Below, piece after piece: positions 1 to 8,915 of a DNA stretch of 64,000 nucleotides. This DNA comes from Yponomeuta sedellus. Lineage: Eukaryota > Arthropoda > Insecta > Lepidoptera > Yponomeutidae. The stretch covers positions 3,141,501-3,205,500 of the forward strand of contig OW203732.1 in the NCBI GenBank assembly GCA_934045075.1. Direction: 5' to 3'. The notes beneath the pieces are model-generated. The model did no database searches and was not told the origin of the DNA. It saw nothing but the letters and a program-made list of their open reading frames with translations. Position numbers and translations under genes: made by a program. The stretch's first letter is position 1, and each line of letters opens with the position of its first letter.

Positions 1-363
1 CCCGGTTCGATCCCGAGTGCGGGCATGTACCAATGACTTTGTTTAACTTCAAAGTTACGTACATTTGCGAATTTGTAGTCGCAATACGACACGCTAACCG
101 TGAAGGAAAACATCGTGAAGAAACCCGCGGCTTGGTAAGCTCCGCACATATTGACTAGTCTTTCCTGTGGGCTAGGCCGACTAAGCTGTCAGGATGGTAT
201 AGGTGCTGGGCAAGCCTACACCATCTATAAAACTTTGTCCCAGGCTCTACAGCGTCGGAGTGGTCCCTTCACCTATCTAGTGTGAGTGAAGATACCACTA
301 GACGCTGTAAAAATCATCTCATTAAGTAGATGCAAAAAGGCCAATATTATTATTATTATTATT
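1..363 (+). mobile_element. SINE-H, tRNA-derived SINE, head cut by window edge
   Basis: Begins inside the tRNA-like head at the B box ('ggttcgatcccgagtgc'), continues through the body with 'gaaggaaaacatcgtgaag' and ends in (ATT)n. The right flank is 'attagcacttaca' at 364-376, the same 13-bp TSD that flanks the complete copy at 47,665-48,076. The empty site is single-copy at 4,661-4,673. A non-autonomous retroposon that would depend on a LINE for mobility. Confidence 0.88.
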
Positions 364-630
364 ATTAGCACTTACATCTCATCCTCGTCGCCACTGTTAT
401 TTCGTCGGTTTATTGGTGATAAATAAAACGCACACAACTGTCTTTCGTCGAGCTATCTGTTGCACTGCTCTCTCTAACGTACAATCCATACCAATCCGGT
501 GTCGACACGACTACCCTCTAACTTACTACTAACACTAGACTAATGTTGTAAAGAGAAAAAGTTCCACCATTCAGAACAACACCATTCCACTAAAACAGGA
601 CCTGACAGATTTCAAACTTATCTCAGTCCT

Positions 631-1045
631 TATACTATTTTTATTTTTAATGCACTAACCCGTGCTAAGGACAAATTTAAAAACCTCTTTAGAGGCTAAA
701 AATTTCACCCATGCCGGGATTCGAACCCGCAACCTCTGGCTATCCGTGCCAGAGGTTGCGGGTTCGAATCCCGGCATGGGTGAAATTTGTAGCCTCTTAA
801 TAGGTTTTTAAATTTGTCCTTAGCACGGGTTAGTGCATTAAAAATAAAAATAGTATAATCATGTGGGTACAGTGATATCGTTCCGATGTAAAACCTAACT
901 GCAAAGTAGGTAGTCGGGGCTGTAAGTGATGCAATTTGCTTAAGCCAGATGTCGCTGCCTGTACGTAATACAGAGAATAGTGTAAAGAGGTTCGAAATTT
1001 CACTGATCCCGGCATGGGTGAAATTTTTAGCCTCTAAATAGGTTT
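631..1045 (+). mobile_element. SINE-T with inverted 5' segment, 13-bp TSD
   Basis: TSD 'ttatctcagtcct' at 618-630 and 1,046-1,058; the empty site is 'cttatctcagtcctctaaac' in the second unit near 4,910-4,930. The first ~125 bp is an inverted piece of the same element (tail and tRNA-like end), followed by a forward copy, so the left half folds into a long hairpin (678-812). The forward part carries the usual body and tail. The inverted 5' end is what twin priming by a LINE machinery would leave (inference). Duplicate at 48,344-48,758. Confidence 0.88.
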
Positions 1046-1093
1046 TTATCTCAGTCCTCTAAACATATTGTTCAAGTATCATTGTGATCCTGC

Positions 1094-1462
1094 ATCGATA
1101 CCAACCCTTTTTATGTCCCCACTGCTGGGGCACTGGTCTCTTCCTGCATCGCAAGAAGTTTAGGCCATACTCCAAGACGAGGGCCAAGTCCGGGTTGGTG
1201 GAGGATTGTAAAAAAGTGACGGGCCTTATTGTCAGAAGTTATTAAGCCGCCCATAAGGCCTCTGACATGGCTTAACGACTGTCATTACATGACAGCCGGC
1301 ACCAACGGCTTAACGTGCCTTGCGAATCAGGGAAACGCTCAGAAATATGCCGCTAACGGTAGTCGCGGCACGATCACCCATCCTGCACCTGACCGAGCTT
1401 GTTGTTGCTTAACTCAAGTGACTGATTCCAATCACTTGGTTCGACTAGGCCACGAGAACTTC
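1094..1462 (-). mobile_element. SINE-5S subfamily C1, near full length
   Basis: Read on the minus strand, the head at 1,462 runs through 'gagttaagcaacaacaagc' and 'ggatgggtgatcgt' (5S-like box A and box C spacing), then the body 'cagccggcaccaacggctt' (complement), and ends at the 'cagcagtggggacataaaaa ggg' tail near 1,094. Paralogous copy at 4,958-5,312; B counterparts at 48,807-49,175 and 52,671-53,025. Confidence 0.85.
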
Positions 1463-1955
1463 TACAAAATAAATGCAACAAATACAGTTCAACAGATTAT
1501 TCTATCGATACAAATCAATAGTAGTTGGCTTTTTTTTGTTGGATTTTTCTTGATCAAAATATTTTATAAACATTTTTGTTGAAACCTGACTCAAAACTAT
1601 AGTAATACGTAGAAGCAAAATCGTGTCAGTTTTCCTTATAAGCATCCCAGGGGACCAAAACGGAACCGCCCGCACAAAGGGGACAAAATACAATAATCCC
1701 TCGCTGATCGTATGTTCTGAACGTAACGTTCCTCATTACCGATTCCGCGGGCGTACGCCCAGTTCATTGTCGACATCAGCTGGCTTTCAGAACGTTTCTT
1801 TTTTTGTCTCTCCCCTGGAACGATGACGTCACACTTAATTTAGATGGATGGATGGGGCCGTTGATCGCTCAGTTGACAGACAGGCTCCGGCGTAATGGAA
1901 CACGGAATGTAAGTAGGTAAATAAATGCATAAAAACGCATACGTCTGTATGCAGA
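1463..1955. other. Unclassified unit sequence, no gene recognised
   Basis: Shared with 5,313-5,812 and the B counterparts. Short open frames occur on both strands and overlap one another, which argues against coding. Contains a CRE-like 'gatgacgtcac' and a short GATG run ('gatggatggatgg'). No family recognised. Confidence 0.5.
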
Positions 1956-2127
1956 ATCGATATCAACCCTCGTATGTCCCCATTGCTGGGGTCTGTAAGT
2001 AAGGCCCGCCACTGTCATACTGTCCTCCACCAACCCGGACGTGGCCTCCGTGGTGGAGTATGTCCTAGCCTTCCTGCGATGCAGGAAGAGACTCGTGCCC
2101 CAACAGTGGGGATATACAAGGGTTGAG
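1956..2127. mobile_element. SINE-5S 3'-end fold-back fragment
   Basis: A short reverse piece of the SINE-5S 3' end ('caaccctcgtatgtccccat') is followed by a forward 3' piece ending 'gtggggatatacaagggttg', so the two ends pair. Counterparts at 5,813-5,986, 49,669-49,840 and 53,526-53,699. Looks like a 5'-inverted, truncated insertion. Confidence 0.75.
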
Positions 2128-2230
2128 AAACCTTTGCTAATCTACATCGTGAAAATGTCAATTTATGTTTATTTGCAATAACTCACATACATTTTCGTAA
2201 ACGTAAAACGTATTTATGTAAGTTTATCAT

Positions 2231-2563
2231 ATTTTTAGCCTCTAAATAGGTTTTTAAATTTATTCCTTAGCACGGGTTAGTGCATTAAAAATAAAAATAG
2301 TGTAATCATGTGGGTACAGTGATATCGTTCCGATGTTAAACCTAACTGCAAAGTTGGTAGTCGGGGCTGTAAGTAATGCAATTTGCTTAAGTCAGATGTC
2401 GCTGCCTCTACGTAATACAGAGAATATTGTAAAGAGGTTCGAAATTTCACTGATGTCATGAGTCGCCCATTGGCTCAATTGGTAGAGCGCTGGTACGGAT
2501 AGCCAGAGGTTGCGGGTTCGAATCCCGGCATGGGTGAAATTTTTAGCCTCTAAATAGGTTTTT
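2231..2563 (+). mobile_element. SINE-T, 333 bp, direct terminal repeats, 11-bp TSD
   Basis: TSD 'aagtttatcat' at 2,220-2,230 and 2,564-2,574; empty site intact in the next unit at about 6,076-6,088. Starts 'atttttagcctctaaatagg' and ends with the same string, giving ~27-bp direct terminal repeats. Between them lie the 'ttagtgcattaaaaataaaa' stretch, the body, and a cloverleaf at about 2,466-2,538 (A box 'ggctcaattggtagagc', B box 'ggttcgaatccc'). The tRNA-like module is at the 3' end, unlike an ordinary tRNA-headed SINE. Duplicate at 49,944-50,276. Confidence 0.9.
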
Positions 2564-2574
2564 AAGTTTATCAT

Positions 2575-2792
2575 AACTATATATGTAACTGTTTATGTAG
2601 GTATATCGTTTTTTATATAAGTAATGTATTATTATTTTCATATATGCACCCGTCCCTTATTTCCCTCAGCAACTTTCCGTCGTAAGGTTGTCTGGAAGAA
2701 ATTGCTTTTAGCAATAAGGCCGCCAATTGTACTTTGTATCTTTACATGTTTTATAATATGTGCTCTGGTGCACAATAAAGAATCGTCGTCGT
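2575..2792 (+). mobile_element. LINE-U 3' end with AATAAA and (CGT)n tail
   Basis: Contains 'ggttgtctggaagaaattgc', 'ttagcaataaggccgcc', an AATAAA signal ('cacaataaagaatcg') and a short (CGT)n tail. This is the untranslated 3' end of a jockey/CR1-like LINE, 5'-truncated; family assignment is from general resemblance. Its tail abuts the tail of a reverse SINE-R. Counterparts: 6,087-6,311, 50,288-50,505, 53,800-54,024. Confidence 0.7.
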
Positions 2793-3030
2793 CAGGTTAC
2801 TAGTCCACTGCTGGACATAGCCCTCCCCTAAAGAGCGCCATGTGCTATCATAGGGGGTAATGCCCATAATCCCAACGCTGGGCATGCGGGTTGGGGATCG
2901 CAGTTCGGTGGAATTGTACTGCAGGGGGCGCTGATGCCCACCCCCCGGTTTGTGTCCCTTAGTCGCCTTTTACGACACCCGCGGGAAGAATTGGGTCGGG
3001 GCTATTCTCTAGGTCGACGCCACACAGCAG
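2793..3030 (-). mobile_element. SINE-R, near full length
   Basis: On the minus strand it starts 'ctgctgtgtggcgtcgacc', includes 'gtgtcgtaaaaggcgactaa', and ends 'ggggagggctatgtccagca' followed by 'gtggactagtaacctgacg'. The 3' end matches the C-terminal codons of the LINE remnant at 23,283-23,434. Other copies: 3,237-3,500; 6,312-6,538; 22,622-22,865; 45,678-45,921; 46,131-46,389; 50,506-50,743; 50,950-51,213; 54,025-54,251. Confidence 0.85.
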
Positions 3031-3039
3031 TATATCACA

Positions 3040-4105
3040 CGCGTAGAGCAGATTCCTGAACAGAGAACTTCACTAAGCAAATACTTAAGTAACATTCTGA
3101 CACGCTCTTTTCTGAGAAATTCGAAGAGACAGCACAGTTAACTATTTACTTAGCATAATTATTAATTAAGAAACTGGCCCATTGCCTTGTGTTTGTGTGA
3201 GTTTGTATGAAAAGTCTTTGTGTATGTATAAATAGTATTCTTCTTCTTCAGGCTATATTAGTCCACTGCTGGACATAGCCCTCCCCTAATGTGCGCCATA
3301 GCGCAAGGTTGTGCCATCATTGGAGGGTTATGCTCATAATCCCCACGCTGGGCATGCGGGTTGGGGATCGCAGTGCGGTGGAATTGTACTGCAGAGGGCG
3401 CTGCTGCCCACCCCCCGGTTTGTGTCCCTTAGTCGCCTTTTACGACACCCGTGGGAAGAATTGGATTAGTGCTATTCTCTAGACCGACACCACACAGCAG
3501 GTTTTATTTACTCGTAAGTAAGTTTATCATAACTATATATGTAACTGTTAACAATAAAACGTTGATCTGTAATATCATTATATCACACACTTAGACCTGA
3601 TTCCTGAACTGAGAATTGCACTAAGTAAATACTTACCTAAGTATCATTCTGTCACGCTGTTTTCTGAGAAATTCAAAGAGACAGTACAATCAACTATTCA
3701 CTTATCATAATTCTTAATTCAAAAACTGGATCATAGCCTTGTGATTGTGTGAGTTTGTATGAAAAGTCTTTATGTATGTACAACACATATGAGCCTCTAA
3801 ATTTAATGTTTATTCGCAGATCTAAAGACTTTTCGATGCGGACTATCTTTAGCGAACTTAAACCAAACTACGTTTGTATGGGAATCGCTACTTGGGGGGC
3901 CCTCTTAACAATCGAACATTGAACTGTAATATCATTATATCACAGTAGTGCCTTGACTGGTTCCTGAACTGAGAATTTCACTAAGTAAACACGTACGTAA
4001 CATTCTGTCACGCTCTTTTCTGAGAAATTCAAAGAGACAGCAAAGTCAACTATTTACTTGTCGAAATTCTCAAATGAGAAACTGGCCCTTGCTGTCTCAC
4101 GATAT
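3040..4105 (+). repeat. Diverged ~200-bp repeat, three copies
   Basis: Copies near 3,040-3,235, 3,585-3,790 and 3,935-4,105 share 'ttcctgaactgagaattt', 'cacgctcttttctgagaaat', 'caaagagacagca' and 'gagtttgtatgaaaagtct'. They are separated by SINE-R and by a block with 'actacgtttgtatgggaatc'. Four or more copies recur at 45,925-47,395 and three at 50,753-51,818. Origin unknown; it behaves like an old local tandem repeat broken up by insertions. Confidence 0.8.
3237..3500 (-). mobile_element. SINE-R, near full length, (GAA)n tail
   Basis: Same family; the tail on the minus strand is a (GAAGAA) run instead of (GAC)n, showing that the terminal microsatellite varies between copies. The plus-strand open frame here is simply the reverse complement of the element. 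Confidence 0.85.
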
Positions 4106-4364
4106 AACAAAAAACGGAAGACTAATGAAAGCCTCACAGAGCCCGTTATAAATCCTCGAAGCAGTTAGAGAGAGGGCTTTATTACAAACTGGCGAGTACA
4201 TGTACGGCTTACACGTATTTCTAAACGGATTCCAATCTCATTTCTAAAGACAATTCGCGCTGAGCCCCGCGCGGCTTACAAGTGAAATTTCAGTGTAAAT
4301 TTCTGAAACCTATCTCGTACTGCGGTCTCTTCCTCGCTAACCCTTCGCTGTCAATATTTATATA

Positions 4365-4655
4365 TGTCACAGTCAAAACTCGGACAAAACTAGTTTTGAC
4401 TGCTAAAATCAGTCAAAAGTACTTTTGTCCAAAGCTTATATTTGAAAAACACCAAAAATGTTGCATCGCTCAATCTGCGACAGCAAAAATATAGGTGCGA
4501 CGAAGTGCGTAGCGTAGCGGAGCGCGAAGGAGCGTGTTAGGTTGAACATGTAAGACCGAAAACCAACTCGAAATTGTTGGACACATATTAGAATTTTATT
4601 TTATTTTTCTGCAGTCAAAACTAGTTTTGACCGTTTAAGAGTTTTGACTGTAACA
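4365..4655. mobile_element. MITE, terminal inverted repeat TGTNACAGTCAAAACTC
   Basis: Left end 'tgtcacagtcaaaactc', right end complementary 'gagttttgactgtaaca', flanked by 'tata' at 4,361-4,364 and 4,656-4,659. The empty site in the third partial unit (47,641-47,656) has one 'tata', so the target duplication is TATA (or TA within it). A second inverted block 'aaaactagttttgac' lies just inside each end. No transposase coding capacity. Superfamily not certain. B copy 52,078-52,368. Confidence 0.88.
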
Positions 4656-4957
4656 TATACATTAGCACTTACATCCCATCCTCGTCGCCACTGTTATTTC
4701 GGCGGTTTATTGGTGATAAATAAAACGCACACAACTGTCTTTCGTCGAGCTATCTGTTGCACTCCTCTCTCTAACGTACAATCCATACCAATCCGGTGTC
4801 GACACGACTGCCCTCTAACTTATTACTAGTTATTACTAACACTACACTAATGTTGTAAAGAGGAAAAGTTCCACCATTCCACTAAAACAGGACCTGACAG
4901 ATTTCAAACTTATCTCAGTCCTCTAAACATATTTTTCAAGTATCATTGTGATCCTGC

Positions 4958-5312
4958 ATCGATACCAACCCTTTTTATGTCTCCACTGCTGGGGCACTGG
5001 TCTCCTCCTGCATCGCAGGAAGGTTAGGCTATACTCCACTACCGTCCGGGTTGGTGGAGGATTGTAAAAAAGTGACGGGCCTTATTGTCAGAAGTTATTA
5101 AGCCGCCTAGGCCTAAGGCCTCTGACATGGCTTAACGACTGTCATTACATGACAGCCAGCACCAACGGCTTAACGTGCCTTGCGAGCTTGCGCTCGGAAA
5201 TATGCCACTAACGGTAGTCACGGGACGTTCACCCATCCTGCACCTGACCACGCTTGTTGTTGCTTAACTCAAGTGACTGATTCCAATCACTTGGTTCGAC
5301 TAGGCCACGAGA
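4958..5312 (-). mobile_element. SINE-5S C1 in second tandem unit
   Basis: Same insertion as 1,094-1,462, carried along by the local tandem duplication, with its own small deletions in the body (around 5,040 and 5,185). B counterpart 52,671-53,025. Confidence 0.83.
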
Positions 5313-5812
5313 ACTTCTACAAAATAAATGCAACAAATACAGTTCAACAGATTATTCTATCGATACAAATCAATAGTAGTTGGCTTTTTTTTGTTGGATT
5401 TTTCTTGATCAAAATATTTTATAAACATTTTTGTTGAAACCTGACTCAACACTATAGTAATACGTAGAAGCAATGTTGTGTCAGTTTTCCTAATAAGCAT
5501 CCCAGGGGACCAAAACGGAACCGCCCGCACAAAGGGGACAAAATACAATAATCCCTCGCTGATCGTATGTTCTGAACGTAACGTTCCTCATTACCGATTC
5601 CGCGGGCGTACGCCCAGTTCATTGTCGACATCAGCTGGCTTTCAGAACGTTTGCTTTTTTTGTCTCTCCCCTGGAACGATGACGTCACACTTAATTTAGA
5701 TGGATGGATGGGGCCGTTGATCGCTCAGTTGACAGACAGGCTCCGGCGTAATGGAACACGGAATGTAAGTAGGTAAATAAATGCATAAAAATGCATACGT
5801 CTGTATGCAGAA

Positions 5813-5986
5813 TCGATATCAACCCTCGTATGTCCCTATTGCTGGAGCACGGGTCTGTAAGGCCCGCCACTGTCTTACTGTCCTCCACCAACCCGGACGG
5901 GGCCTCCGTGGTGGAGTATGTCCTAACCTTCCTGCGATGCAGGAAGAGACTCGTGCCCCAACAGTGGGGATATACAAGGGTTGAGA
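5813..5986. mobile_element. SINE-5S 3'-end fold-back fragment, second unit
   Basis: Paralogue of 1,956-2,127 with a slightly longer reverse arm ('gcacgggtctgtaaggc'). B counterparts at 49,669-49,840 (first unit) and 53,526-53,699 (second unit) keep the same structure. Confidence 0.75.
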
Positions 5987-6086
5987 AACCTTTGCTAATC
6001 TACATCGTGAAAATGTCAATTTATGTTTATTTGCAATAACTCACATACATTTTCGTAAACGTAAAACGTATTTATGTAAGTTTATC

Positions 6087-6311
6087 ATAACTATATATGT
6101 AACTGTTTATGTAGGTATATCGTTTTTTATATAAGTAATGTATTATTATTTTCATATTTGCACCCGTCCCTTGTTTCCCTCAGCAACTTTCCGTCTTAAG
6201 GTTGTCTGGAAGAAATTGCTTTTAGCAATAAGGCCGCCAATTGTACTTTGTATCTTTACATGTTTTATAATATGTGCACTGGTGTACAATAAAGAATCGT
6301 CGTCGTCGTCA
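6087..6311 (+). mobile_element. LINE-U 3' end, second unit
   Basis: Paralogue of 2,575-2,792 with AATAAA and a (CGT)n tail, again abutting a reverse SINE-R. The position where A and B stop being near-identical falls at its end (about 6,285). Confidence 0.7.
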
Positions 6312-6538
6312 GGTTACTAGTCAACTGCTGGACATAGCCCTCCCCTAAAGAGCGCCACGTGCTATCATAGGGGGTAATGCCCATAATCCCAACGCTGGGC
6401 ATGCGGGTTGGGGATCGCAGTTCGGTGGAATTGTACTGTAGGGGGCGCTGCTGCCCACCCCCCGGTTTGTGTCCCTTAGTCGCCTTTTACGACACCCGCA
6501 GGGTTGGCGCTATTCTCTAGGCCGACACCATACAGGAG
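6312..6538 (-). mobile_element. SINE-R
   Basis: Same family, abutting LINE-U. Short deletion near the 5' end relative to 2,793-3,030 ('cccgcagggttggcgc'). B counterpart 54,025-54,251 has several substitutions. Confidence 0.83.
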
Positions 6539-6554
6539 TTATTTATTTATGTTA

Positions 6555-6808
6555 TTAAGTTATCATAACTATATTTGTAACTGTTTATGTAATTATATTG
6601 TTATTTATATAAGTGGTGTATTAATAATTTCACGTTTGCACCCGTCTCTTATTTCCCTCGGAAACTTTCTGTCGTAAGGTTGTCTGGAAGAAATTGCTTC
6701 TAGCAATAAGGCCGCCAATTGTACTTTGAATCTCTACAAGTTTTATAATATGTGCTCAGTACAATACTCAGGTGTACAATAAAGAATATTCTTATCTTAT
6801 CTTATCAG
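6555..6808 (+). mobile_element. LINE-U 3' end with (TCTTA)n tail
   Basis: Another copy of the LINE-U 3' end ('ggttgtctggaagaaattgc', AATAAA at about 6,779) ending in 'tatcttatcttatc'. Counterpart in B at 54,265-54,497, where the upstream junction differs. Confidence 0.7.
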
Positions 6809-6939
6809 GTAATGGCAAAGCTGATGCATCATTCACTGGCTGCCTTCCTCATCACCGTGTCCGATCACGGACAGTCAAGTTTTGATACTTTTCCCGCACA
6901 AAATGCATGACTCTCTCCAACATTATACTGTTTTTATTT

Positions 6940-7262
6940 TTAACTGGCTGACCCAGCGAACTTCGTACCACCTAACAGGTGATTATTTAATTTGTACTTC
7001 AAGGAATATTCTAAAAAAAGAATTAGCGAAATCGGTTCGGCTGCTGCTTACCAACACATTCGGGGATTCATTTTTATATTAAAATAGCTGACCCAGCGAA
7101 CTTCATACCGCCTAACAGGTGATTTTTTTTTTTTTTTATTTTCTCTCCGTAGGAACCATCGTCGTACTTCAAGGAATATTCTAAAAAAAGAATTAGCGAA
7201 ATCGGTTCGGCTGCTCTCAAGATTTGCGCTTACCAACACATTCGGGGATTCATTTTTATATT
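6940..7262 (+). mobile_element. Q-type repeat, two tandem copies
   Basis: Two copies of a repeat beginning 'gctgacccagcgaacttc' and ending 'acattcggggattcattttt' lie head to tail (about 6,945-7,082 and 7,087-7,262), each with 'ttcaaggaatattctaaaaa' and 'gcgaaatcggttcggctgc'. The B counterpart at 54,638-54,955 has one complete copy and a different AT-rich interior. A diverged copy is at 45,230-45,420. Common in Lepidoptera; class not established here. Confidence 0.7.
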
Positions 7263-7269
7263 ACAGAAG

Positions 7270-7466
7270 ATGCACTAACCCGTGCTAAGGACAATTTTAA
7301 AAACCTATTCTCTGTACGTAATACAGAGAATAGTGTAAAGAGGTTCGAAATTTCACTGATGCCGGTGAGTCGCCCAGTAGCTCAGTTAGATAGAGCGCTG
7401 GCACGGATTGCCACGCGGGTTCGAATCCCGGCATGGGTGGAATTTTTAGCCTCTAAATAGGTTTGT
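7270..7466 (+). mobile_element. SINE-T with damaged cloverleaf
   Basis: Starts with an inverted end ('gcactaacccgtgctaagga'), then the forward body, tRNA-like segment and tail. The anticodon-arm region reads 'cacggattgccacgcggg' where the B copy (54,966-55,160) keeps 'cacggatagccagaggtc'. The A copy therefore lost 5 bp of the 3' anticodon-stem and variable region after the A/B split. Confidence 0.85.
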
Positions 7467-7504
7467 TACTTTGGTATGTTACTTTGTACAGTTTCCATGG
7501 AAAC

Positions 7505-7507
<3 letters not shown>

Positions 7508-7571
<64 letters not shown>
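7508..7571. repeat. (AT)n microsatellite, ~60 bp
   Basis: Uninterrupted 'at' repeat. The B counterpart at about 55,203-55,220 is only a short 'tatattatatatatat', so the length differs several-fold between copies. Any open frame here (poly Ile-Tyr) is an artefact. Confidence 0.97.
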
Positions 7572-7572
<1 letters not shown>

Positions 7573-7970
7573 ATCCCCTCTAACAAAAATTAAGTATCTA
7601 GTTCCAAGACCACCTTTCTACTTCAAAAGACTTTACGGACAGCATTCCTTTTATATTATACGGGGCCAGAGGGCAATATTTCACGTCTCCTCCGCGATCA
7701 TAAAGTCCAATATCGGAAGTCCGTGAATCGAACGATTCGGCCCATTCACACTACAAACGCGGCGCGCCTTGGCGCGTCCGCCCTGCAAGCAATTCGCGTG
7801 TAGCTTGGCAAGAAATAGTAGAAATTAGTCACAATTTTTGTCATAGAGCAATGGACAGCTCGGAATATCCCTCCGCGACAGAGTAAGGAACGAAACCATG
7901 TGCCAACGTATCAAAGTTACCGATATCGGGAAACGGGTAGCGCAACTAAATGGCAATGCGATGTACACGT
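7572..7970. other. Unclassified sequence, no gene recognised
   Basis: Low-copy in this window apart from its B counterpart (55,221-55,620). No conserved coding motif or repeat end seen. Confidence 0.4.
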
Positions 7971-7974
7971 ATCC

Positions 7975-8490
7975 GAGGTAGGTAATGAAGGTGAAGCGCT
8001 GAAGTACGTTAACACTTCAGAAAGTAGGGTTTTCTTACGATGTTGTACTTCACGGTCAGCGACTAATATTGCAACTATAATTTCACAAACTTACAAAACA
8101 ACACCATTGGTACATGTCGGGTTAGTGCATTAAAAATAAAAATAGTATAATCATGTGGGTACAGTGATATCGTTCCGATGTTAAAACCTAACTGCAAAGT
8201 AGGTAGTCGGGGCTGTAAGTAATGCAATTTGCTTAAGTCAGATGTCGCTGCCTGTATGTTATACAGAGAATAGTGTAAAGAGGTTCGAAATTTCACTGAA
8301 GCCGTGAGTCACCCATTGGCTCAATTGGTAGAGCGCTGGCACGGATAGCCAGAGGTTGCGGGTTCGAATCCCGGCATAGGTGAAATTTTTAGCCTCTAAA
8401 TAGGTTTTTAAACATGTCGGGGTTCAAACCCACGACCTCCCGATTGAGAAGCCGGCGTTCTACACCGCTTCGCTTTCACCGCTTCTCTAA
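7975..8490 (-). mobile_element. Older tRNA-derived SINE, split by a SINE-T
   Basis: On the minus strand: a tRNA-like head ('ggcttctcaatcgggaggtc', 'gtgggtttgaaccccgac'), then body with 'ttgtacttc'-type core ('gaccgtgaagtacaacatcg'). The head and body are separated by the private SINE-T at 8,122-8,411. In B the element is uninterrupted at 55,622-55,835. Similar decayed copies: 26,285-26,490, 18,180-18,345, 27,050-27,205. Confidence 0.7.
8122..8411 (+). mobile_element. SINE-T private to copy A, 10-bp TSD
   Basis: TSD 'acatgtcggg' at 8,112-8,121 and 8,412-8,421. Copy B has the uninterrupted 'tacatgtcggggttcaaac' near 55,758. The element starts at 'ttagtgcattaaaaataaaa', so it is 5'-truncated relative to 2,231-2,563, and ends 'ctctaaataggttttta'. 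5' truncation plus variable TSD supports LINE-style retroposition. Confidence 0.93.
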
Positions 8491-8499
8491 GCTATTTAA

Positions 8500-8645
8500 G
8501 TTTTATTTTAGATTGTAACGTTGCGTCACTAAGTTTGCGTCATAAAGACTTTTTTCTCCGAAATGATTTAGATTGTGAAATGGACACCTAGTTTGAATTG
8601 TAACGTTCATTAAGCTTGAATAAAACCTTTTCATTTCATTTCACT
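8500..8645 (+). mobile_element. LINE-like 3' end with (CATTT)n tail
   Basis: Ends 'gcttgaataaaacctttt' followed by 'catttcatttcac'. AATAAA and a short pentanucleotide tail mark a 5'-truncated retroposon 3' end. Related sequence on the minus strand at 42,925-43,005. B counterpart about 55,843-55,992. Confidence 0.6.
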
Positions 8646-8689
8646 TATTGTAATGTGGTTTTTTTAATTAGACAGTACGTTTCACCGCC

Positions 8690-8915
8690 TTCTCACAGGC
8701 CTTCTGTCAAACAGAGAGAGAAAAGGTATGGGATGAGTTAACAACTGTGCCCACCCCCGATAAGCAATGTCAAACTCTGAGGTATGTGAGTATTTCAGGC
8801 ACTCAGGTTTCATCACGATGTTTTCCTTCACACCAGCGAAGCGGTAAAACGCCAGCCTCAAATTTGGGAGTATGTGGGTTTGAATCTCGGCATGTACCAA
8901 TGACTTTGTTTTCTA
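8690..8915. mobile_element. Chimeric tRNA-SINE remnant
   Basis: Contains 'cacgatgttttccttcac' (reverse SINE core) followed by 'gggtttgaatctcggcatgt' (forward B-box end). Either a rearranged SINE or two fused fragments. B counterpart 56,035-56,259. Confidence 0.5.

Larger units (their letters stand above)
377..6540 (+). repeat. Local tandem array, two ~4-kb units (copy A)
   Basis: Sequence 377-2,230 recurs at 4,674-6,085 and 2,575-3,030 recurs at 6,086-6,538, so two units lie head to tail. The first unit has extra insertions absent from the second: SINE-T at 631-1,045 and 2,231-2,563. The second lacks the whole 3.03-4.36 kb block. The same array is at 48,090-54,252 in copy B. Unit pairs differ by scattered substitutions and small indels, so the local duplication is older than the A/B duplication of this part. 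Confidence 0.9.

Noticed and set aside
1229..1582. Open frame repeated in A and B
   Set aside because: It is the antisense of a SINE-5S plus flanking sequence; conservation is due to the duplication, not selection.
3291..3482. Short open frame found four times
   Set aside because: It is the reverse complement of SINE-R; repetition reflects SINE copies.
7463..7726. Open frame with poly Ile-Tyr
   Set aside because: Produced by the (AT)n microsatellite; the B copy has a much shorter repeat and a different frame.
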